Shown here in pieces: positions 56,901 to 64,000 of a DNA stretch of 64,000 nucleotides. How positions within the stretch are numbered: position 1 is the first letter of the stretch; each line of letters starts with the position of its first letter. Position numbers and translations under genes: made by a program. A model generated the notes under the pieces. The model was not told the DNA's origin and did not search any database. It saw nothing but the letters and a program-made list of their open reading frames with translations. This DNA is from Trogon surrucura (lineage: Eukaryota; Chordata; Aves; Trogoniformes; Trogonidae), in NCBI GenBank assembly GCA_020746105.1, contig JAJGST010000073.1:296242-360241 (forward strand). The letters run 5' to 3'.

Positions 56901-58250
56901 AGCTATTGCCAGAGGCCAGAGACACAAACTCTGGCTAGAGCCGAGCAGCAGAGGAACGGACAAAGGAGTGGATGGACGGGTGGATGCAGGGAGCTCACCG
57001 GGTCTGTCCGAAATCGGCAAGGCAAGGAGCAGGGTGCGTGTCCTGGCCGGCTCCAGGAGCGCAGGAGAACGGTTCAGGGAGCAGCGGCCGGCGCAGGGGC
57101 AGTGCCAAAAAGCCACAGAGAACGCCCCAAACCCTCCCTCATCCTGGGAGCAGCCCCATGGGGCAGAACATGCCGGGGGGCTCGGCAGGGGCCGTCCTCA
57201 CCCGCAGACTCGGGGCAAGCCCTGCAGCTCGATGCCATTCGCCTCGTCGTCCGTGGCCGTGGTCTCCCCCAGCTGGAGGACGCAGCCCGAGAAGCCCTGG
57301 GAAACGCTGGCGCCGGCGGTGCCCGATGGCAGCAGCCCCGCCAGGTGCCCTGCCGGCCGCCCAGGGGTCAGCGTGAGCGCCCAGAGCTTGGGGGGACGGA
57401 GTCCCCTCCCTCCCTCCCTCCCTCGCTCCCTCCCGCGGTGAGCTCTGCCTGCCCGTACGTGGCCCCGCCGGCCTCTGCAGAGAGCCCCGAAGAGCCGCTG
57501 CTGCCCGAGCAGGCAGAGCCGGGCCGGGGGCAGCCGGGGCGCCCCGCTCCCAGCCCGCTCCCCCGCAGCGGGGGAGCCCGGGGGAGCGACGCCCGGCCCC
57601 GACCAGAGGAGGAGGAGAAGTAGGAGGGGGCCCCGCATCGCCCCCCTCCTGCACACCCCCCACACCGCCGGGGAAGCGGCCCCCGACCCCGGCCCCGGCA
57701 GCCTTTCCCGGGGCAAAGAGCAGTGCCGCCGCTCCCACCGCTGCCCCATCCCGCCGCCGGCTCCGTCCGGGCTCCAGCACCGCTCCTGCCGCTCCTGCTC
57801 CCGGTGCCGGTGCCCCCGTGGCCGGCAGCGCTCCCCGCCCGCCACCGCGGGGAGGGCGCCGGGCTCCGGCTGCCCTTAAGGAGCGGCTCTGCCCGCCGCG
57901 AAGGAAGGAGGGGGCTGGGCCGCAGCCAACGAGTGCCCGGGGGCAGCCCCGTGCCCGCAGCCCCGGGACTCCCCGCCAGCGCCCGCGGCTCCCCACAGCC
58001 CGCCCCCCACGGCTGGGGACGCCACACCCCCGCGGGAGCCACGGCGCCCCCACACCAGCTGCCCCGAGGCCCCCCGCACCCTCCCCACCACGAGCTGCAG
58101 CCCCCGAGTCACCCCGAGTGGGGACCAGGGGCCAGCACCGCTCCCAGCAGCTTCACGGCTGGTCGAGCCTCTCCCCGGGCGGGCACCCGCACTCGGGGGC
58201 CCCATCTCGCTCTCAGGGCTCTCCGCCAGCCCCGGCATCGTTCCCGGGAT
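56900..58250. promoter_or_regulatory. CpG island, probably a promoter of an unrecognised gene
   Basis: Dense CpG over about 1.3 kb with a (CCCT)n tract at about 57400-57436 and many GC boxes. Minus-strand frames are long only because of composition. One exon-like segment lies inside (57202-57349). Gene identity and direction are unknown. Confidence 0.45.
57202..57349 (-). other. Possible exon with a laminin-G-like end
   Basis: On minus, between an acceptor-like ggcggccggcag and a donor (GCGG then gtgagg), the frame reads SVSQGFSGCVLQLGET and then NGIELQGLPRVC. The GF-x-GC-(V/I)-x-x-L pattern resembles the C-terminal strand of laminin-G modules. No neighbouring exon of such a protein was found, so this is weak. 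Confidence 0.25.
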
Positions 58251-58289
58251 CCTGCAATGCTCCGGCCCTGGGAATGTGCCAGCTGGTGC

Positions 58290-58500
58290 CACCTCCCACA
58301 CCCCCTGGGCCTTGATGAGCTTCAGGAGGTTCCCGTGGGCCCACCTCTCAGAGCTGTCAAGGTCCCTCTGGGTGAGGTCCCTTCCCTGCAGAGTCAGCCA
58401 CAGCACTCCCAGATCCTCCTGCAACAAGGTCACCCGCCTCGTGGATGAAGGGAAGCTGGTGGATGTCGGTTTTACGGATTTCGGTCAGGCTTTTCACCCT
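58290..58500. mobile_element. Two CR1 fragments in opposite orientation
   Basis: 58290-58390 reads on minus as a CR1 reverse transcriptase C-terminal piece (RDLDSSERWAHGNLLKLIKA). 58425-58500 reads on plus as a different CR1 piece (VDEGKLVDVGFTDFGQAF, ancestral DFSKAF block). The two abut in opposite orientation, so at least two insertions or an inversion are involved. Confidence 0.75.
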
Positions 58501-59199
58501 GGCCCTCACAGCATCGCCCTGGCAGAGTGGTCGAACTGTGGGATGAGCAGGTCCATGGTCCCTCCTTCAGTCCAGGCGGGGCAGGGATCGCTTTGCTTTG
58601 GGTTAAGTCTCTCCCTGGGCACCCACGCTTGGTCCTTCTCGCTCTCAGGGCTCTCCCAGTGCTCTGCAATGCTCTAGAGGTGCAACAAGAAACAACTATA
58701 TACAGCAAACAACAAATCTTCCTCCTCGAATCTCCTCCAAGCCCCGCATCTCCGTCCGCCCTGGATGAAAAGCAAGAGGCACGGCCGTTTGGCCAACGGG
58801 CAGCACTTCGCCAAGCAGAGCTGGGGGTTCCCGAGCCAGCTCAGTGGCAGCAGCTGCTTCGGGTTGGGCTTCACCCTGAGGGGTGTGAGATTGGCCACAG
58901 CCCTGGGACACACTGGGGACAGTGGGGCTCTGCTGCCAGCACGAAGCCCCGGCTGGCCTTGGTGTCACACTTGGGTTCCCCCAAGGAATTGCTCCCTTCC
59001 CAAAGCAGGTGGGTGCTCCGGGCAGCGTGCGGGTGGCGGTTGTGCCGCTGGGATGAGGGCACCAGGCTCCCTGTGCCTGCAGCCAGGGACCACCCAGCCC
59101 AGACCCGACCCAAGCCTGGCAGCAGGCGACCCCCTCTGACTGTGGGCAGTGGATGGGGAGCGCCTGCCTGTCCCGCTGCTGTTGCGTCCCTCTTCACAT

Positions 59200-59400
59200 C
59201 CCTGTCCTCCACATCCTCCATTTCCCCATCCTTTACCTCCACATCCTCCATCCCGATGTCCTTCACCTCCACGTCATCCATCTCTGAATCCACTCCACGT
59301 CCACCATCTCTACATCCTTATCTTCCATATCCAACATCTTTACATCCTCCACCTTCTGGTCCACATCCATGGGCTCCACCATCCTAAGCCAAAAGCCAAG
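59200..59400 (-). repeat. Acidic-repeat coding-like minisatellite
   Basis: On plus it is a catcctccacttcc-like repeat with units of about 12-18 bp. On minus it reads as acidic repeats: MVEPMDVDQKVEDVKMLDME from 59384, and, after a frame break near 59290, VEVKDIGMEDVEVKDGEMED. Both frames hold the same D/E-V pattern, so one indel has broken a once-continuous repeat. No family is recognised. The ATG at 59384 has a purine at -3 and G at +4, but no supporting exon. Confidence 0.5.
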
Positions 59401-60530
59401 CCAAAAAGTGCATTGGTCCCTGCCCTGGACAGTGGAGCAGACCTGCGGGCTGGGGGTCTGCCCCTCCTGCCACCCAGCCCACGGAGAGGTGTGAGGTGAT
59501 GGGGTCCCAAGTCCATTCCCAGCAGGAGCTGGCTGGAGCCTGGGCAGCCCCTTTGCCACCAGCACTGGCGGGACCACGTCTGCAGCTGGAGCATCCTGCG
59601 CACTGTGTGCTTCAGGAGCTGGGGGAGCAGCAAGGTCTTGTGGATCTGCTGGAGAAGCAGCCCTGGGGAGCAGCCCTGCTCCCCAGCCCACAGGCCACCG
59701 GGCACAGCCCCCAGCCCAACCGCGTGCAGACCCCAGCCCTGCATTTGCCTCAGGGCCTAGAAGCTCCTGACTCTGCTCAGGCAGCTTTTTGGCTTCATGC
59801 TGCTGCATGAGCAGGGCTGAGCTCCCATGGCCCCAGCCTGGGAAGGGACAGGAGGCAGCGACTCAGGCTCCAGGCGGGACCCAGCTGCTCCTGGCACACA
59901 TGCCAGCGGCTGGAGCCTGGGGTGCTCAGGGCTCTCCTGGAGACGTGTGTCCAGGCAGGAATATTCTGCTTCAGCAGGGGATGAGCAGCCCAGAAGGGCT
60001 TCTCCCAGCCCGTGGCCTTGCAGGGGTGGGTGGAAAGCGTAAGCCAAGCTCCCAGTGCCCCGAGCTCCCCAGAGCAGAGTCCCCCTGCCACCCCATCCAT
60101 CCCCACAGTGCCAGCCCTACCCTGCCAGGGCAGTGGGGGGTGCCCAGCTCCGTGGAGTGGGGCTCTACTTCCGACAGCACAGGTGTCCTCTTCTTCCGGG
60201 CATTGGCGATGCCACCGAAGCAGCACAGGACAGGGACCGAGGTGCGGGAGAGGCGAGAAGGGCTGGGTCCAGGGCAGCGGGAGCAGAGGAGAAGGTGTGG
60301 GAACAGGGCAGAGAGCTGGGAACAGGTCACAAGGGCTGGGAGCAGGTCAGAAGGGTGTTGGGAGCAGGGCAGAATGTCTGTGTTGCACAAGTTGCCGGGC
60401 ACTGGGAGCTGCAGCAGAACTTGGGGGAGGGGCTGCACCTTCATGGAGAACGTTGGGGAATTTTTATGTTACCCCTCAAGAAAAATTAAATACACTTTGT
60501 GCTGAAATCTAAAATAACATGAAGGAACAC
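59401..60530. other. Intergenic, nothing recognised
   Basis: GC-moderate DNA with open frames on both strands that show no family features. A short cagggcagagagctgggaac-like repeat occurs around 60280-60370. Confidence 0.4.
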
Positions 60531-60890
60531 TGCACTGGGTCCTGCTGCCACTAGCAGCCCTGCTTGTTCCTGACAGCGCCGAGAGACTTATGAACAATCA
60601 ATATGATTGGTAAAGCAAGCTCTGATCTTTATTTCCAGTGTTCCATTCTTATACTCTTTACAAATTGATTACGTCAACTTAAGCATACATGATTGGTTAG
60701 TTTGGTCACTATTACTCTTATGATTGGTTACATTCTTAATCCTATAATTTGCACAGTCCTTCCTCTTGTGGTTATTCGGGTCCAAGATCTTCCTCATTCT
60801 CACTGTTCCAAGTCCATCAAAAGTTGTTTGTGCCACTCTCAAGGTCATGATGTCCTTGCAATTCTTCGGTACTTTCCCATTCTTTTTACA
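60531..60890 (-). repeat. 3' LTR of the alpharetrovirus-like element
   Basis: About 360 bp with TG...CA ends on minus. A TATA box (complement of cttatactc, about 60649-60657) is followed about 20 bases later by AATAAA (complement of tttatt, 60628-60633), again a very short R. CCAAT-type motifs (accaatca) lie upstream. Its start overlaps the env stop codon, and I see no clear polypurine tract, so that border is approximate. It is similar in plan to the nested LTR at 8720-9174. Confidence 0.7.
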
Positions 60891-62316
60891 CTGCAGACTG
60901 CTTGTGCAATTCCTCCACTGAGCCATGACCTTGCTCGCTTAGCCATTCTGTAACAATTTCCTCTCTTTGTTTTTGAGCTACAAACGCTGCCTCAACAGTC
61001 TGATGCAGGGCACTTCGCATCAGAGTGATCAGGCAGGGTAACATTAAGAGCACGATTACAACCACAAGCACTATTAAAAATCCTGTTTTAACCAAAGACA
61101 CTAAAGACCCTGACAAACCCCATTGCCCAAACAACTTTTTAATGCCAAAAAACCCTGTGTCTTCTTGAATCTGATGAGTCATGATTTGTAGATCTTGTAT
61201 TTTCTTGTGAATGGATTCCGAATGATCTTCCAGATTCATGCAACACATTCCGTCAAACTCTTTGCATCCATGCCCATGTGCCAGAAGCAAGAAACCAATT
61301 GCTGCACGGTTCTGCAAGGTAGCATGCCTTACTGAGCTTACATCATTAGCCAATTGTGACAAAACTTCAGAGGTTAAATTAGCATTCTTTTCTATCCAGC
61401 AAGCCATTTTATTTAAGGTTGTTAGTGCATTTGCAACTGCTACACCAGGGGCAAAAATAGAAGCAAAAATACGTTCTGCAGTATTCCAAAGTTGCTCATT
61501 GTTATCACAATTTTTCATCAGTGTCACTGATCTTTTCACACGCCCTCGAGAAAAGGCATGCAAATCACTGTGATTTAATAGCATTTTCATAGGTGGTGTC
61601 ATCATGGCCAAGCGACCAAAAGTACAAGGACCTCCTACAGCCCTGGTTGGTGTGCCAGCCCAGGCTCGCTCCCCACACAGTAAGAACAACCCTTTTGGCA
61701 GTCGTGATGCAGACCCGATTCCCGTTACTGAATGGCTCTTGTTTCCAGCAACTTGCTGACACCATTGAGAGTCATTCTGCCAAAAGGGGGACAAAGGTGT
61801 AAAGTCAGATACTTCGATATTACTGTTCACTGTCAGGGGTAACCCATTGGAGGTATGCCAACCAGTGCTATTAACATACAAGCATGATCGTGCGGTCAAA
61901 GTTCCCAAAATCTCTAATTCTTCCGGCTCCCTGCCTTTTGGTAATTTGGTGGCCCAGTCAAAAAACCCAAGGGTGCAATTTTGCATACTGCCAGTACATT
62001 TCTTTGTCACAGATAACCCTCCCATGCCACGCTGAGCCACTAACAAATGCACCTCTGAATCATTCGACGGAACACCTGTTAAGCAGGTATGAAAAGGCTG
62101 ATAGGGCTGAGCAAGAGAAACACAAAAGCTGCTCTGGTTAAGTTGGTGCGTCAAAGTCACCCAAACATTGGTCCCATGCCAGGCTGGTGGGATATCATGG
62201 GATCTTCCGGGAATCCAGAACAGGCCGCACGCAATGAGCAGGACACCAACCAGGACCATTATCATGGTCTGATAAGTCAAAACAACACATTCCTTCAAAG
62301 TCCTCACACCCATCAA
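60886..62316 (-). CDS. Endogenous retroviral envelope glycoprotein, alpharetrovirus-like, intact frame
   Basis: A 476-codon uninterrupted env frame. Layout: hydrophobic signal segment (about residues 17-35), surface subunit to a basic cleavage site (RGRVKR, 257-262), then a transmembrane subunit. Within that subunit an internal fusion-peptide-like stretch (about 281-300) lies between Cys270 and Cys306, as in alpharetroviruses. An immunosuppressive-domain-like heptad region leads into a CX6CC motif (Cys351, Cys358, Cys359). A membrane anchor spans about 409-431 and the cytoplasmic tail is 45 residues. There are eight N-glycosylation sequons. The surface subunit is short compared with exogenous alpharetroviruses. 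Retention of a complete frame next to decayed sequence could mean recent insertion or host use; the sequence alone cannot tell which. Confidence 0.85.
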   Translation of the reverse strand: MMGVRTLKECVVLTYQTMIMVLVGVLLIACGLFWIPGRSHDIPPAWHGTNVWVTLTHQLNQSSFCVSLAQPYQPFHTCLTGVPSNDSEVHLLVAQRGMGGLSVTKKCTGSMQNCTLGFFDWATKLPKGREPEELEILGTLTARSCLYVNSTGWHTSNGLPLTVNSNIEVSDFTPLSPFWQNDSQWCQQVAGNKSHSVTGIGSASRLPKGLFLLCGERAWAGTPTRAVGGPCTFGRLAMMTPPMKMLLNHSDLHAFSRGRVKRSVTLMKNCDNNEQLWNTAERIFASIFAPGVAVANALTTLNKMACWIEKNANLTSEVLSQLANDVSSVRHATLQNRAAIGFLLLAHGHGCKEFDGMCCMNLEDHSESIHKKIQDLQIMTHQIQEDTGFFGIKKLFGQWGLSGSLVSLVKTGFLIVLVVVIVLLMLPCLITLMRSALHQTVEAAFVAQKQREEIVTEWLSEQGHGSVEELHKQSAV

Positions 62317-63036
62317 AATTATAAGATGTATTTTTCAGTTCTTCGGACCTCTCGGGCAGCACTTCAGGTGAGATCGTTAACTATAATGAAAAAGAACAGA
62401 ACAAACACTTTCCACAACAACAAAGAGCATTAAACACATTTCTAACACAGAAAACCATGTTTTGGGGTTTAACCAAATCATATCCTTGCTAAAAAATGTG
62501 TGATATTCATCCCACTGCTTTGTTCTATTTTACTTGCTGCTCTGCCTGAGTTCCCAGGACTCACACGACAGCTTTGCAGGGCAGGAATGTGAGAGATGCC
62601 CCTGCATCAATCCCAGGCCTCTGTTATCTCAGTGTGGGAGTGCTGCTTGTCGAGCACACCAGGCCAGGCAGTGATCCAGTGAGATGTCTGTGCTTTCTGA
62701 CACCTTAGGTGCAAGTTGTTTGAGTGTACCTACAGTTCCCATCACCAATCACCCTAAATCATCCAGACCCGCAATGGCTGGGGAGCCCCTGTTGCAGCGA
62801 GGTTTCTGGAGAACCCTCCCGACAATTGGGAAGTCCTGCGCAGCGCGTCCACCCGTAGGTGAGGTTTCCGAAGTCGCTGCAAGAGGGTCCAGCATTTATA
62901 CTATTAAATAAACACCCTTACATAACATTGAATGCGGGAACATCTGGTGTTATTTGCTCCGTTGAATTCTTCTCACAGCTTGGCCAGGGCTGAAGGCAGA
63001 ATGCAAGGGAGTCTCCCGATCTATTTTGGTCCTTAA
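62317..63036. other. Sequence upstream of env, no coding region recognised
   Basis: About 720 bp on the 5' side of the env frame without a gene. It presumably includes env leader or degraded internal retroviral sequence. A splice acceptor for a spliced env message would be expected here, but I cannot single one out. Confidence 0.35.
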
Positions 63037-64000
63037 TCACATACTTCTAACAAAGCAAAAGGCAGCTGGTTTCCCTGCCTTGCTTTTAGCTAAAGAAAGA
63101 TCACTCTGCTGGTTAGTACCATGAACCTTAACACCTGTTATGTGGCTTTGATTAGACAGTCTTACACAACCAATATAGGCTTCATTGTTAGTCACACAAG
63201 GAGGATACATATCAGTACAACGGGTAACATTGAAAACAGTTACACCTTCCCATAATTGCTCTGCCATCAGCCGTAACCATCTTCTGCCAGTCCAGTCCAT
63301 ATCGTCTTTGGTAATCGGTACCTCAGGGTCCCATCACGCCACTGGGCGAAACAGAGGGGTTCAACAGGCAGGCCCAGTGCACGGTCGTGTTGCTGCTGCG
63401 CTGTTGAGGTGACAGGATGCTGCACAGCCACATCATGCGGGATCATGCGGTTCCCAGGTCCCTTGTCCGTTATTAATAGTAACAGGACACGCAATCGAAC
63501 TGGCTGCTTCCCAATCTCCCTCTATTATAGCGTCTCTGATGACACCGCCCCATCGCTGTTGCAAAGGATCCTTTATGGTTCAAGCTTGAAAATCAGGCTT
63601 GAGTGAGGGAGCTGATGGTAATGGGGGAGCTGAACTGGTTTAAGGGTTTCTTCTATTTCTTGCTGTCTAGTTGATAATTCAGCGAGTTTGTTCAGCACCT
63701 CTTTCAGGAGTTCATCCTGATCTTCCTTCTTTTCTTCCCCCCCCCTTTTTTTTTCTCTTTTTTTTCTCTTTTTTTTTCTTTTTTTTCCTTTTTTTTTTCT
63801 TATTAGCTCAAGTATTACTTCAATCACTCTGTTATCACACAGGGAGAGCAGAATTTCCCAGCTCTGTTTTGATCATACTCTCCCGTTCACTCCCATGCAC
63901 ATCTGGTGTACAAGAAGCACCTTATCTTCGTTCTCACGGACAAGCTCTCAACATGAGCTGTACCTGGCTGGTCAGGGTCTCTTTTCATAATTAGCAAGCA

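Larger units (their letters stand above)
60531..64000 (-). mobile_element. Alpharetrovirus-like endogenous retrovirus, 3' part, running off the window
   Basis: Minus-strand element with an LTR at 60531-60890, an intact env frame at 60886-62316 and, further upstream, broken pieces: 63037-63300 with FNVTRCTDMYPPC, and frames at 63267-63494 and 63573-63827. The last includes a lysine-rich tract encoded by a T/C simple repeat (63735-63800) and a coiled-coil-like ELLKEVLNKLAELSTRQQ. No pol domain is visible in the window. The 5' end lies beyond 64000. Confidence 0.75.

Noticed and set aside
63573-63827. A lysine-rich nuclear protein
   Set aside because: The lysine tract is a T/C simple repeat read on minus. 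The frame lies within degraded retroviral sequence and is not an independent gene.
1-64000. tRNA, rRNA or other structured RNA genes
   Set aside because: No A/B-box cloverleaf or conserved rRNA segment was recognised by eye. A tRNAscan-SE and Infernal run would be needed to exclude small ones.

Overview
This is vertebrate nuclear DNA and almost certainly a bird. It contains many CR1 LINE fragments with the avian 3' end, an ERVL-type provirus with avian-style LTRs, alpharetrovirus-like LTRs and env, and receptors of the bird-expanded OR14 (gamma-c) olfactory family. One LTR type (55.2 kb) suggests a neoavian or songbird-like species, but I cannot fix the species. The GC-rich, repeat-rich left edge fits a subtelomeric, pericentromeric or microchromosome setting.

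Layout. 0-2.3 kb is CpG-rich with a 258-bp tandem duplication. 2.33-3.25 kb is a roughly 34-bp minisatellite. 3.4-3.7 kb is T-rich. 4.25-6.36 kb is a satellite of about 189 bp with two alternating subtypes. It abuts an ERVL provirus (6,360-13,405) with both LTRs, a tRNA-Lys-type primer site, broken gag and pol, no env, and a nested 455-bp solo LTR with a perfect 6-bp target-site duplication. 13.55-20.93 kb is a large imperfect inverted repeat with an OR14-like gene at each outer end: a frameshifted copy on minus and an intact 322-codon copy on plus. 21.57-23.07 kb is a 5'-truncated CR1. 25.4-28.5 kb holds the 3' part of a peroxisomal acyl-CoA oxidase (ACOX1-like) gene, decayed. 29.0-29.8 kb is a CpG island with two imperfect RFX X-boxes, followed by a CR1 tail and an LTR-like element.

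The main gene is a compact SLC4 Na+-coupled bicarbonate transporter on the minus strand, closest to SLC4A8 (NDCBE). I traced 23 coding exons from the start codon at 46,354 down to 32,960. All have GT-AG boundaries and joining phases, giving about 1,065 codons; the terminal exon is unresolved. It has an altered membrane motif in exon 20 and a novel repeat-built C-terminal tail.

To the right are degenerate minisatellites (47.2-48.4 kb, about 43 bp; 53.7-54.2 kb, 21 bp), a CCAAT-box array (54.3-54.6 kb), an LTR of about 1.15 kb (55.2-56.3 kb), a CpG island (56.9-58.2 kb), an acidic-repeat region (59.2-59.4 kb) and, at the right edge, the 3' part of an alpharetrovirus-like provirus on minus. That provirus has a fully open 476-codon envelope frame while its upstream sequence is broken. 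SLC4A8-like and the OR14 copy are ordinary host genes; the rest is mainly mobile and repetitive DNA.
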